From Amoebophrya sp. A120 (Eukaryota; Sar; Dinophyceae; Syndiniales; Amoebophryaceae), in NCBI GenBank assembly GCA_905178155.1, contig CAJINV010000004.1, positions 7,210,548 through 7,274,547 on the forward strand: DNA of 64,000 nucleotides, read 5' to 3'. The translations under genes and the position numbers were made by a program. Every line of letters starts with the position of its first letter. Position 1 is the stretch's first letter. The notes below the pieces were generated by a model. The model did no database searches. It had not been told where the DNA came from and saw nothing but the letters and a program-made list of their open reading frames with translations. Below, one piece after another: positions 9,443 to 21,500 of the stretch.

Positions 9443-11605
9443 TCACTTTCTGATACGTTGTTCTTCCGTCATGGTCTTCGTGGCCTCCGCGCTCTTCAAA
9501 GCAGTTCTCCAGGAAAAAACACTCATCGCCATCCAATTTGTCATGAAAAACATGGAGAAGTTGCAGGGTTTGTTATGCAAAAAATGCATGGGGATGGGTG
9601 TTTTCTCCTCAATAGCAGTGTGCTGATTCATATTGACGAGAGAAGCAAGCTTGTCCCGGCCCGCTTTGTCGGCTTTCATTGCCGCTTTTGCGTCCATTCT
9701 TTCACTGCCTTCCTTCAAGTGTTCCAACGACTTTTCTTCCAAGTGCTGCTTGAATTCTTTGATGCCCTGTTTCGTTTTTAAATTCATGCCCGCTGCGGCT
9801 TTCTCCTTTCGCTTATCAAAGGCAAATATGTCTGGGTCTGGGAGATTGCGAGATTTGTCATGCTAGTCGGGCATGACTCTGAACTCTGTCTTGCGTGGCC
9901 GCGAAGAGCTTCTCTTGGCTGTCATGCAAAAACGCAGTTTCTCATGCGGAGTACGCAACTCAAAACCACGGAATAACTTGTCATGCTTGGCAGCGCACTG
10001 CAGTGTGCTCACTATTTCCTGCCTTGCATCACAAGTTTCCAGACCCCGACATATTTGCTTTTGATATCGCTGGCTGTTCAGCAACGTGATGTTGTCGATA
10101 TCCTCGTTTCATCAAATGCAAAAATGTCTGGGTCTGGGAGAATGCAAACTTGTTATGCGCCTTTTACAACACAAAAAAATCTCTCATGCACAGGCGGCGA
10201 AAGCTGGCCACTTTCTGATACCAGAATGGGGCATTTGTCATGCGGATTCGGCATTGCGGAAGCTTCTCGAAACCTGTGATGCTAGAGCTTCCATGGCAGG
10301 CCTTCTGTGTCATGCAAAAGCAGCATGACTTGACTCTTCCAGACCCAGACGTATTTGCATTTGATACGTTTGCGATCGGCTCCCCGCCCACCGGCGTGTT
10401 ATCCTCTGCAAAAGTATCGTACTTGTACTGAAATTGCTATTGCAAGACTTCTGCATGACAAACGATGAACCTAGCTAGCTTCTTGTCGTTACTGTTACTG
10501 GAACACGATGAATCAGCATTACAGATAGGGTCGTTTTTCAAGCGTACCAATACGATACTAATTACAAATACATACATATCTTTGTTCGCCGATTGCAGAA
10601 TCGCTTTGACTTTTTTTTGCCGGTTCGCCGTGCGCCAGTCTTTGACCGGGTTGAAGCTGCTTAGCGTCTTGTCCTCCCCGAGCTCGTTCGCAAATTTTTT
10701 GTCCGCTTCCTATCCTGAGTAAAAACGTACCCACCCCAGAGTCAAGTTGGGCTTGGAAACTCAGCAACACAAATCCAGAAGTTTTGGGAGCCACGCATGA
10801 CAAGTTGCAGTCCGCAGTGTAGTGCATGTTAGCAAGGACAACGGCATCACAAATCCGCCTGCTTATCCTGTTTGCAACATTACAAATGCCAAAACACGAT
10901 TGGAAATGCCTGTCATGGGGAAGCGCATTACAAGTGTTCCTCTTCCTGTCACTGCAAGTCTGCATGACAACTCTGGTGTGGGGACGTTTTTACTCAGGAT
11001 ACTTCCTCCGCCAGCTTCAGTTTTCGCTCCGTTGCCTTGGCCGCATCTTCCGCGGACACTACTTTGGTGGCCTGCTCCTGCCTTCTCTTCTTGTCCTTTT
11101 CTTCCTTTTCTCTTTTCAGTGTTTGCAGATGCGCCGCCACCGCTGGGTTCGACTTGGCGATCTCGGACAGGTCGGTGGGCGTTCCATCGTGCAACTCGTG
11201 ATTTATCGTTTCCTTTTTTAGCGGCACAGCTCGGAACTTTTCTGCTTCCAATCCGCCCGAAGAAGTGGACCCGTTATTCTGTCGACGTGCCTCGGCCTCC
11301 TGCGCCATCTTTTTTTGTACCTGTTTCGCCGCGTTATCAATCTCCAAGCGATGCTGATCAACAGCAGACTTTACGCGAGCTGTTGTAGCTGTAGTCGAAG
11401 ATCCTTGTTTTGTCGTGGTCCCCTCTTTATTCGACGACTTCATTTCTTCTTTACTACTACTTCTCGTAGAAGATTGCTTGGCAGTTAAGGTGACGGGAGC
11501 AGCAGCTTTATTCTGGCCTCCTTTTGTAGCACTTTCCTTTACTTGTTGCGCTTTATTCCGTTGCTTATGCTTGCCCGGCTCCTCCTCCGCCTCGGCAGAC
11601 AACAA
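9443..11605 (-). CDS. Lys/Glu-rich protein of unknown function
   Basis: Exons 11605-11002, 10705-10580, 10399-10367, 10104-10067, 9808-9615 and 9500-9443 give about 350 codons ending in TGA. The protein is hydrophilic, Lys/Glu/Ala-rich and probably helical, with no recognised domain. Exons of only 33 and 38 nt are recovered purely by the introner rule. Five introns: families D, A (degenerate), B, B and L. The degenerate one (10400-10579) does not show matching 5-bp flanks, but cutting 10579-10400 keeps the frame. The first exon has no in-frame ATG near its 5' end and is closed by a TAA just upstream, so a first exon is missing or the start lies further inside. Confidence 0.6.
9506..9614. mobile_element. 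Introner, family L (shortest)
   Basis: Inverted repeats are CAGGAAAAAACACTCATC-like and GATGGGTGTTTTCTCCTC-like. The duplication GCAGT flanks it at 9501-9505 and 9615-9619. At 109 bp it matches the length of 62661-62769, the other member. Confidence 0.88.
9814..10066. mobile_element. Introner, family B
   Basis: Ends TATCAAAGGC and GCTTTTGATA. The duplication TCGCT flanks it at 9809-9813 and 10067-10071. It is separated from the next introner by a 38-nt exon. Confidence 0.92.
10110..10366. mobile_element. Introner, family B
   Basis: Ends CATCAAATGC (first base changed from T) and GCATTTGATA. The duplication CGTTT flanks it at 10105-10109 and 10367-10371. Confidence 0.9.
10400..10579 (+). mobile_element. 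Degenerate introner, family A
   Basis: The left end TATCCTCTGCAAAAGTATCG is typical of family A. The right end is diverged (AATACGATACTAATTAC) and the flanks do not match. Excision of 10579-10400 keeps the host frame, so it still behaves as an intron in the model. Confidence 0.65.
10711..11001. mobile_element. Introner, family D
   Basis: Inverted repeats start TATCCTGAGTAAAAACGTAC. The duplication CTTCC flanks it at 10706-10710 and 11002-11006. It contains several GCATNACAA motifs. Confidence 0.92.
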
Positions 11606-12523
11606 TGTATGGCGGGGTTAAAAACAGATGTTCATCTCGCAAGAATCATGATCTGCTCGACAAATAAGTAATAGCTGTCTTCACAATGAGAACTACTCCC
11701 AGACTAAAATCAAAATAGAACCCTAAAACCAAAAACCCACTCAACCCTTCTAAACCCTTTTCGACGCAGGCGAAGGTACCGGGGCGGAAACGGGAAGATG
11801 AATCAGGGGAGAAGAACTGGAAACCGCAACTGATCAGAGAGAGTGTGCACAAAACCGCATGGTAAGACCTAAAGATTCTATTCAAGCAAAATACCCGCAT
11901 AGGACACCGGATGGTGTCATGTCCCAACCCACAAAAAACCCTGCTTGGTGCCAGTAGGGCCCGGGGAAAGCAAAAGAGCAGCAAGGAAGTAAAGGTAAAA
12001 TCTACGTTCAAAAAGCGCTAATAAAGCCTTTTGCTCTGATCCGTCCGGGTGTGCACTCCCATCTGGTTCTAAAGCTTCAGCAGTGCTGAGAGCGCTCCGA
12101 CCCTAAACCTTCTGACCAAAGCCAAAAGATCTACGTACGTATGCGCACGAGCAAGGCAGGAACATCGCCTGATGTGGACGACGTTCCTAAACTAAAAACA
12201 AAAAACGACTCTCGGACCGGAGGTAAGCCTCAACGGTAGTCGATGCGAGCGAAGAGCGCGAGGAGCGAAGCGAGAGCGAAATCGAGAATCGAAATAGAGA
12301 GATCAAATGATGGGATCGACAAAAACCGAAGATACGCTCGTTGATGTAACGGACACACGAACAAAATCGACACACGAATAATCTCGAAGACGAGAAATCG
12401 AAAACGAGATGTCTCTCTTTTCTCGGAGTACGAAGCGAGAGAGAGAACTACTCCCAGACTAAAAACTTTGGCCTATCATGCAAATGCAAAATCAAAATGC
12501 ATGACGTTTTGCGCTGATGAAAA
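11606..12523. other. Gene-free interval with a 755-bp segment between direct repeats
   Basis: A 22-bp perfect direct repeat (11688-11709 and 12443-12464, containing CTACTCCCAGACTAAAA) brackets the central part. The interior has C-rich CCCTAAA-like stretches near 11725-11760 and a GAGCGAAG-rich tract near 12240-12300. No ORF of note is present. It separates two minus-strand genes and may be an insertion. Confidence 0.5.
11688..12464. repeat. Direct repeat pair bracketing 733 bp
   Basis: The two 22-bp copies are identical (11688-11709, 12443-12464). No inverted terminal repeats were seen inside them, so this is not a standard introner. It could be a solo insertion with long target duplication or a recombination product. 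Confidence 0.55.
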
Positions 12524-15500
12524 CTACAAATTTGGTGCTCTTGTAGTAGCAGCACATTTTGACATGATGATCATGATCCTTGCAAAAGGGCTTCTTGTAG
12601 TTCCAAAGCCATACACTTTCCGCATCTCTTCCTCTTGCTCCTCCAAAACTTGTTGCTCCGACTTTTTTCCTGAAGATGACTTCTCGTCTTCTTTATCGTC
12701 GAAGAGGTTGTGGTCTTTTTCATCTTTTTCAGACGAAGTTGACTTTGTTCTACTTTTCGTGCTAGTAGTGCCTTTATTTTCATCCGCTTCAGAGTCAGAA
12801 GTAGCAGCTTGCTTCTTTCCCTCCTTTTTCCCCGCCTCAGCCTTCAAGCTCGAGGTGGCTTTGTTCCCCTTCCTCGTCGACGGCTTCTCATCCTCCTTGT
12901 CCTCCTTCTGGCCGTCCTCCTCGATGCCTGCAGCAACTTCCTTTTGCGGCGCGACGTCTTCGGCATCTTCTTCCGCTTTTGAAGTAGATTGTAGTGCGGA
13001 GGAGCTGTATCCCACGAAAAAACTGTTTCACTGTGGTGATTTTGCAAGATCAGCATCACAAGTTTGTTACACATGACACTGAAAATCTGTCATGCGCGCT
13101 TCCCAAGGGAAAACACGCTTGAAAATCCAATGTCTTCTTGCAGGTGTAGCAAGGCAAGTCGTTCTGTGGTCCATTTTCTGCATCACAAGTTCACAATGAA
13201 ACAGTTTTTTCTTGCGATAAGCTGGTGTCCCTGTCGCTGTCCTCCTCCTCGCGGGCTTCTGACTTCCGAGTTGTTGTCCGAGATTTGGACCTCCACGAAC
13301 CCTTTTTCTTTTTGTTTTTCTTCCTCTTCGTCTTCATCCCGTAATCCTGTTGACCTTCATCTTCTCCATCAAGCATTTCCCGTTCGCTTTCGAACAATAG
13401 TACGGGCCGCCCCTGAGCTTTTTTAACACTCTTTGTCTTTGCAGCTGCTGGCGTTGTAGATGATGAATTCGCTCCTGCTTTAGACGAAGGTGACGCAGCT
13501 GCTTCAGTGGTCTTGTTCTCCAGTTCTGACGTCGTTGAGGCCGGCGCTGCAGTAGTCGCACTCTTGTTCGGCGCACTGATGGACTTGTTTTGCACCTCCG
13601 CGACGGCCGGGGCCTTTTTATTTTTTGGATCCACGCCTTGGCCCTTTTTCTTTTGCTGCGCAAGGACCTCCTCGTCTTCGGTATCCGGCCCTGACGTTTC
13701 TTCTTTATCCTCTTCCTCACTGTAGCTCTCGCGTATGGCATTGCACAACTCCCCCTTGTTCCCCTCATTTGTCATGCAAAGAGGTACCCAATAAATCCAC
13801 CCTTTGCCTCTTGGCACTGTTTGCATGACAAGTAGTTCTGGTAGCCCAAATAGCTGCACTACGCTCCAGGAGTCGTGCAACTTTGTCATGCAGAACCGGC
13901 ACTCTTGCTGATGCTCATGCTACTTGTATTGCCGTTCATGCTATACAAATGAGGAAGAGAGGGAGTTGTGCACTGTCATATCGCGGTCCAACGAGTCAGA
14001 TTCGTTTTCTTCATCCGCATCCTCTCGTCGGCGGCGGGACTTTTTGTTGGTCTTTGTCACTTTCTTCGTCTTGATTTTATTCTTCATCTTCTTCCCCGCT
14101 TTTATTTCGGTGCCAGGAGTTTTCTTGTCGTGGTCCTCGACGCTGGCCTCGTCGCTTCTTTCCTCGTCATCTAGGGCTGAATCTCCCTCAGTTGGCTGAT
14201 CCGACTCTTCTTCGTCCGCTGACTCTTCCGCATCAAGATTGTTCTCCTCGACATACATTTTTCTTGTGTTTTCAATCGTGATCACCGGCGGCTGACCCGT
14301 CATCACGCCTTTTTTTTCTGCTGGTGCTTTCACCTTGTCAGCGGACTTCTTGCCAACAGTGGGAGTTGTTCTCGGAACTGTCGGGGGGGAATCCGTCCTT
14401 GGCCACTCTATTGTTGGCTGCTTCTTGTTGCTGTTCATCTGCCCCTTCTTGCTAGTACCTTTCTTCGTTTTCAACTGCATCTTCAGCTTCGCTGTCTTCG
14501 CTCCCTGGGCGACCTTCTTCTTCGCCACTGCGGACAGGGGTGAATTAGTATTTGTTCCATGCGAAGATGATGGGGCACCTCCAGCGGTCGCTGTTGAGGC
14601 CGCGGAGGTCTGATGCACCTTTGGATCAGCATCAGAAATGGCAACGTTCGCAGAATGGGCGCGAGGATGAATTATGCCTCGCACTTCCGTGTGGTGGACG
14701 GTCACGCCGATGTGCTTGTCTGGGCGGTTGTCGAAGGCTTTTTGCTGGTCCGGCGAACAATTGTTAAGGTTGCAGTCGATACCCGCGTAGACCTGGACTT
14801 TCTTTGTAGCTCCTCCTGCAGCAGCTTGTTCACCTTCTCCTGCTTTCTCCGCCGCTTGTTGCTTCTCCTCCGTCTTGGCTTTCGTCCGGGCCAGAGATTC
14901 CTTTATTTGCGCGGAATTCGGTGCAGACTTTGTCGTCTTGGTTGAGGACGAAAAAGAAGACCCGGCTTGATGCTCGGTCTTTTCGCTGTCGTCTTTGTCT
15001 TTTCGCTCTACTTTGCTTCCGGCAGTTGAAGTAGTTGTGTCTTTCTTGTTTGAAGGTCCTCGTTCTGCACCAGCAGCGTCTGCTTCTTCCTTCCTCTTTT
15101 TCCAAAGTGCACTGATTGTTGGGGAAGCGTGGCCGTGTTTTTCGTCTTTTTCAGCCTCCTTTTCCAACGCGGCCGTGGATTTATTGTTGTTATCGTCCTC
15201 TTCTTTCTCGTCTTCGGAATCCTCGGAGTTATCCGCCTCTGCTTCCTCATCGGCAGTAGCCGAGTCAGATGAATCTTCGTCCTCATTTTCTTCATCTTCC
15301 TTCTGGGCTTTTTTACTCTTGCTCGCCGCTTTTTTGGTTTTGCCGCTTTTGGACGTCGACGTTGCAGTTGCTGACATAGTCTTGGCTTTGTTTGATTTTG
15401 CAGCGCCGTCTGCCTTCGCATCCTGGATTTTTCGAGGAGCATCCTCGTCTTCATCACTCTCGTCCTTTTCATCGTCCGCACTTCCACTCTCCTCGTCCTT

Positions 15501-18500
15501 GTCCTCCGAGCTCTCCTCGTCTTTTTCAGCGTCTTCCCCCGCTACTTCGGCGGCAAGATCAGAAACGGGATCCTTCTGGACGAGCGATGTCTTTTTCTCC
15601 GGACTATCTGCCCTTGTTCCCCCGTCGAGTTGCAGAAAATTTACCGGGGAGGTACTAGAAGCAGCGGTGGTGGAAGAAGAAGTAGAAGCAGCTGCAGCAC
15701 CACTAACACTCTGCGGCTCAACATCACCGCTCTTCTTCTGCTTTTTCATCTTTATCGCCTTGTCCTTGTGTCCACGTCGGTGTTTATTCTTGCGCTTTTT
15801 GTGCTTCTGCTTTTTCTCATTCGCTTTCTTCGCCTCCTCTGCCTCTTCTGCGGCCGCCAACTGCGCGTTTTCTTCTTCGACGGAGAGGTATCCCACAGAA
15901 AACAGCAGGCAGGTCAGATCTGTAGTGCAAAAATACATACACGGAAAAATCTGCATTGAATATCCTAAACAGCATGCCACGGGCCCGCCCATGACAGATT
16001 TTTCTGTGTATTTATTTTTGCATGACAAACAAGGTCCGAGCACGAGGACAGAATCCCCGTGCGGCGACCTTCCGGCATTTGTCTGGGACGAGTTCGGGGG
16101 CGGTGGTGGCACTGCGCAGGCAGACCCCTGCAGCCCGGTGTTTCTGTGTGGCCTCCGTCCCCTGATCCGCGACAGATCTGCGGACGGAGCCCCTCTGCTT
16201 GCTCACACTAGACCCGTTAGCCTACCGCGAACAGAGAGAACAGAAAGGAAGAAACTGGCGCCGGGTCTGCAGCTGGCCCCCAGGTCATGACGCGGGGACC
16301 GAGTCCCCGCGCTGACCTAGGGGCTTTGCCCCTGGGCCGTGCGGCTAGTTTTCGGGAAACGCCCAAAGCTGGCCCCTAGGTCATGACGCGGGGACCGAGT
16401 CCCCGCGCTGACCTAGGGCTTTTGCCCCTGGGCCTTGCGGCTAGTTTCCGGCCGGGGGGAAACGCCCAAAGCTGGCCCCTAGGTCATGGCGCGGGGACCG
16501 AGTCCCCGCGCTGACCTAGGGCTTTTGCCCCTGGGCCGCGCGGTTAGTTTCCGGGAAGCGCCCAAAGCTGGCCCCCAGGTCATGACGCGGGGACCGAGCC
16601 CCCGCCCTGCCCTAGGGCTTTTGCCCCTGGGCCGTGCGGCTAGTTTCCGGGAAGCGCCCAAAGCTGGCCCCGAGGTCATGACGCGGGGACCGAGTCCCCG
16701 CGCTGACCTAGGGCTTTTGCCCCTGGGCCGTGCGGTTAGTTTCCGGGAAACGCCCAAAGCTGGCCCCTAGGTCATGACGCGGGGACCGAGTCCCCGCGCT
16801 GACCTAGGGCTTTTGCCCCTGGGCCGTGCGGTTAGTTTCCGGGAAGCGCCCAAAGCTGGCCCCTAGGTCATGACGCGGGGACCGAGTCCTCGCGCTGACC
16901 TGGGGCTTTTGTTCCTGGGCCGTGCGGTTGGTTTCCGGGATGTAAGCGCCCATAGCTGGCCCCTAGGTCATGACGCGGAGACCGAGTCCCTGCGCTGACC
17001 TAGGGCTTTTGCCCCTGGGCCGTACGGTGTCCGGGAAGCGCCCAAAGCTGGCCCCCAGGTCATGACGCGGGGACCGGGTCCCCGCGCTGGCCGAGGGCGC
17101 CTTTCGTCCCTGGGCCTTGCCAACGGGGCCCGGGAAGCTCGGCAGGGTGGCGGCTCGCGTGACAAACTGGAGCCCGCCATTGCACAGCTCGCGTGGCGAG
17201 GTCCCAAAGTGTGTCCGGGGTGTGTCCGAAAGTCTGCCCGGGGTGTGTCGGAAAGTCTGCCCGGGGTGTGTCCGGGGTGTGTCTGGGGTATGTTCGGACT
17301 TTTTGCCTGGGGTGTGTTCGGGGGTCTGTCTGGGGTACGTTTGGGGTGTGTCTGGGGTGTGTCTGGGGTATGTTTATACCCCACCTGTTGCTTTTTCGCC
17401 AAAAAATTGCAATCCGCCCGTGATTGACGGCCATTTGCATACCCCTGACACACCCCCGAACATACCCCCGAACATACCCCTCGCCTGCATTTTTGACCAG
17501 CTGCTGCAGTTTAGATAGTAATAAGCTTTGCCTGCTTTTTTCTGTGTGATAAGAGGCGGTGCGAGGCTGTTGTCGTTTTCCGCGACGTCGCTGACAGCGT
17601 GACAGGAGCCGCTGCAGGACGACTGTGGTCGTCTTTGTGATTTGCATCAATCTTCTTGCTGCTTCCACTCGCAGAAGAAGCAGGAGTGTTTAGGAGTTTC
17701 ATCGTCATGGACTTCGTCACCTTTTTTTTCAACGAGTGTCGCGCTAAATACCACGCAATCGGCGGCTTGTAGGGGTCGTCGTCGTCCTGCCATAGGTACT
17801 GTATACTGCGTAAATCGACGCCATCCCCACAACATCCAGGGGCTTTTTAGGGTTTTTATTAAGTACAGCGATCCTTCAATGCAAATGCATCGACACTTAC
17901 AGAGCATGCAAGAGCGAGATGCAACTGCGAGCCGTAATTAGAATTACTCATGATTCGGTACTTCGGGTGGAGGTATACTACGCGCTCTGTGTTCGTCGTG
18001 CGCAATACAAATACAAAGTGAGGGTGAAAATGGTCGTGATTTTACGCAGTGCTTATCCTCTCCGGAGCTGTCACTGTCGATGTCCTTGTGCAAATGGTTC
18101 AGGTAGGCTGCCTTTTTCCGCTCCTCCGCTGCCACTTCCTCCGACTATGCTGTGCAAAAGTGACGTACAACCCCTGCTAATCGCAGTCGTGCATGACAGA
18201 TCTACTTTCTTTACGTTACCTAAATTGTAACTCTGCATTACAAATTCGGCGTTTCTTCGTTCGTTGAAGGAATTCGAATTTGTCATGCGATTTATACGTA
18301 GTACGATACTTTTGCGATGCATACTGCCTGCGTGATCCCCATTTCGTCCCGGTACTCCTTCGAGGCCCGGACATTGCCCGACTGAGCCTTTTATGCATTG
18401 CAAAAGTATCGCACTCGTATAAATGCATTACAAATTCCCTCAGCAGGAGAAATAAAATTTGTCATGCGTATTTACCTTGGGAAAAAAATTTGTAACGCAT

Positions 18501-21500
18501 GACTGCAATTACTACGAGTACGATACTTTTGCACAGGATACCTTTTTCTTTTTCGTCTTCTTCGTCTGCAGCGTCTCACTTTCGTGCTGTTCGTGTTCGG
18601 TGCGCTTGTTCTCCTCGAGGGCCACTGGGGACGACGAGTCCTCTTCCTCCTCTTCGGACTTTTTCGTGCTTTCCTCGGTAGTTGTAGTCTCCTCTTCATC
18701 TTCGCTCTTATTTTTGCTTGTCGTGGTCGTGTCCTCGTCCTCCTCGTGGTGTCCATCTTCTCCGCTTTTCTTGCTAGCACGATCTACATGCTTATCCCCG
18801 GTCAACATCTTTACTTGCAGCAAGACTGGCGCTGGCGCGGAAGATGATGTTCTTGACTGATGCTTCTTCTTAGAACGCGGCTTGTTAATATCTCGTGCGG
18901 TATCAGTTGTTTGATGTTTCTGATCCGTTTCAATCGTGAGGTCGAGCTGGTGCTTGTTTTTCTTCGCCATCATCTGCACAGAGCTACCAGTCGAACCACT
19001 TTCATCATCGTCAGACTTCTTTCCATCAGCACCGTTTTTGATCCAGAAGGTTGCTTTGTTGACTTTATTCTTCACCCAGAATTATCAAATGCAAAAATGT
19101 CTGGGTCTGGAAGGTCACAACTTGTGATGCTGTCTGTGGATTCTAAAAACAATTGCATTGCATGACCAGCAAGAGGGGTCGGGTTTGTCGTTGTCCTACG
19201 TGGAGTGGGCATTTCTCATGCGGTAGAGGTATCACAAAGTCCTCTAAAAATCTGTGATGCTACGGCATGCATCAAAGACATCATGACTCATGGAACATAT
19301 GCATGACAAATGTAGAAATCTTCCTGACCCAGACATTTTTGCATTTGATAAGAATTTCGGGTTGTTCTCTTTCTGCTTGATCCAAAAGGTGGCTTTCTTG
19401 TTCACTTTTGTCGCGGAAGTACTAGATGGGTCCCCCTCTGGGTCTTGATCGCTAGCGGTACTAGCACCGCTTGTAGTTGTGCCAGAAGCAGCTGCCATTG
19501 TTTTTGATTCTGTTTCAGTGCCACTTCTCTGCTGGTTCTGTTTCAGCTCGAAAGACATCTTCTCCACCGCCGCTCCCTTTCTTGAAGAAGCAGCTGTACC
19601 ACTTTTCGACGACGTAGAGGTACTAGAACCCTCTTCCTCGTCTTCCTCTTCGTCCTGATGCACTTGAAACGACAGGGAGTTCTCCGTTTTTTCTCCCTTT
19701 TGTTCTTTCGCTTTGTTCCCCGCAGCGACCTCACTCTTCTTCGCGACTTTTTTTACCTCTCCACCGCTTTCCTTTCTCTTTTTCGCCGCCAGCGCCGCGT
19801 CTGCCGCTTGCTTTTCCAGGCGAATCTTTCTCTCCTCGTATCCTGAGTAAAACCGTACCCACACCAGAGTTGTAATGCAAATGCGCATGCTGAAAATGTT
19901 TCTCATGCGGAGCACGATAAGAAGCGTTTTCCAGTCGTGTTTTGGAATTTGTAATGCTCCAATTAGCATGATCTACTAGATCTGCGATGCTGCTGAGCTA
20001 GCTCAAACAGCACTACACTACGAATCCAAATTTGTCATGCAAAACAGCCAAAACTTGTGGATTTGTCTAGCCGATTCCCCATCTTGACTATGGTGTGGGT
20101 ATGTTTTTACTCAGGATACCTCGGCGCTCCGCTTCTGGATCAGCTGCTCGGTACTGTACACTTGCGAGACCGGGGGAAGTATGAACTGCAAAAGCATCGC
20201 ACTTAGTATAAATTGCATTACAAATTAGCTCAGCATTACAAATGAAATTTGTAATGCTGTTTTACCTTAGGAGAGAGATTTGTCATGCATAACAGCAATT
20301 ACTACGAGTACGAAACTAACTTTTGCAGTGCATAGGAAGGACTTCTTTCACTTTCCACTTGTCGTCAGTTTTGTCCTTAATCACCGTTGTGCGCATTTGC
20401 ACGGAGAGCGGCTTCGGCGTCGTCACGGCGGTGTAGGTATGAACTACAAAAGTATCGCACTCGTATAAATGCAGTACAAATTTCCTCAGCATGAGAAATA
20501 AAATTTGTAATGCGGATTTACCTTGAAAAAAAAATTTGTAATGCAGGATTGCAATACGAGTATCAGATACTTTTGCACAGGATAGTAGGTCGGGTTGTTC
20601 CACCAGGCCTGGATGGGCGGCCGGCTCCACAACTCCGTGAACTCGGCGGTCGGCTTCTCCTTTTTCCCCAGCCGCTCCTGGTTTTCGCGCTCCGCATCCT
20701 GCATGTCCAGCCAGAGGTCAAAATCGTCTTTTTCCAGCAACGCGTCGATCTTTTGCAGCACCGCCTGCTCGCCCACGCCGTTCCCGGTCCGCATATGGAT
20801 GCGTCAGGTTTGAAATCAACAAAGTTGAAATAACTTGTAATGCATAAAATGCAGCCCACAAAGTGCCTCTCTTGCAGAGTAGGCAAGTGAGGCAGATTGT
20901 AAGCCTGTTGAGGGGTGGAAACGGAGCTGCTAAAGTAGCATGACAAAAGACGCCTTCCTTACCCAAACAGCATGACAAACTGGGTATCGGCTCTACCCAA
21001 ATTTGTCATGCGCCACTTAGAAACTGGGTTACAACTTTCATCCATTTTATGCATCACAAACTATTTCAACTTTGTTAATTTCAATCCTGACACTCCCATA
21101 CCGCAGGCGCAGCAGCTCCGCCTGCGGATCGCTGTTTACGGAGGTCGCCTTGAGCCGCAACATGTCGAGTATGCATTGCAAATACGTCTTGGTCTGGAGA
21201 TTTGTGATGCTGAACTGAGGATGATGAAAACACTTCCCGATCTGCAGACAAGCATGACAAGTTTATCGCAGAACGGTTTCGCATAGTACGCAGCTCGCAT
21301 GAGAAAGAACTGCGCTCTCGGATCATAAAAGAGGCCGCTACTTTATTCGTTGGTCATGCAATACAGAGTTCTCACAAATGTAAGACCAGCATTACAAGTT
21401 CGAGTTCCAATGTTCCAGACCCAGACACATTTGCACTTCATATCGAGCGCCGTGTCGCCTTCGAAGTTCTTCCTGTCCGGGCCTTTCAGCTTTTCTTCCC

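Larger units (their letters stand above)
15889..17551. mobile_element. Giant introner (1,663 bp) carrying satellite arrays
   Basis: Left terminus TATCCCACAGAAAACAGCAG and right terminus CTGCTTTTTTCTGTGTGATA are inverted repeats. The duplication AGAGG flanks it at 15884-15888 and 17552-17556. Removing it joins CGC CTC T to CC GTC GAA in frame. Inside are a hairpin-like A/T-rich pair (15930-16028), a minisatellite (16266-17110) and a G-rich array (17206-17375). Confidence 0.88.

Noticed and set aside
11720-11765. CCCTAAA-like tracts suggesting a telomere
   Set aside because: Only a few imperfect units inside a gene-flanked region; not a terminal array.
14995-16290. A 431-residue plus-strand frame rich in Ser/Phe/Leu
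   Set aside because: It is the antisense shadow of the Glu/Lys/Ser-rich exon 15883-13981.
16479-16770. Open frames of 92-94 residues on both strands of the minisatellite
   Set aside because: They follow the 97-bp period and exist in several frames; the region is intronic in the gene model.
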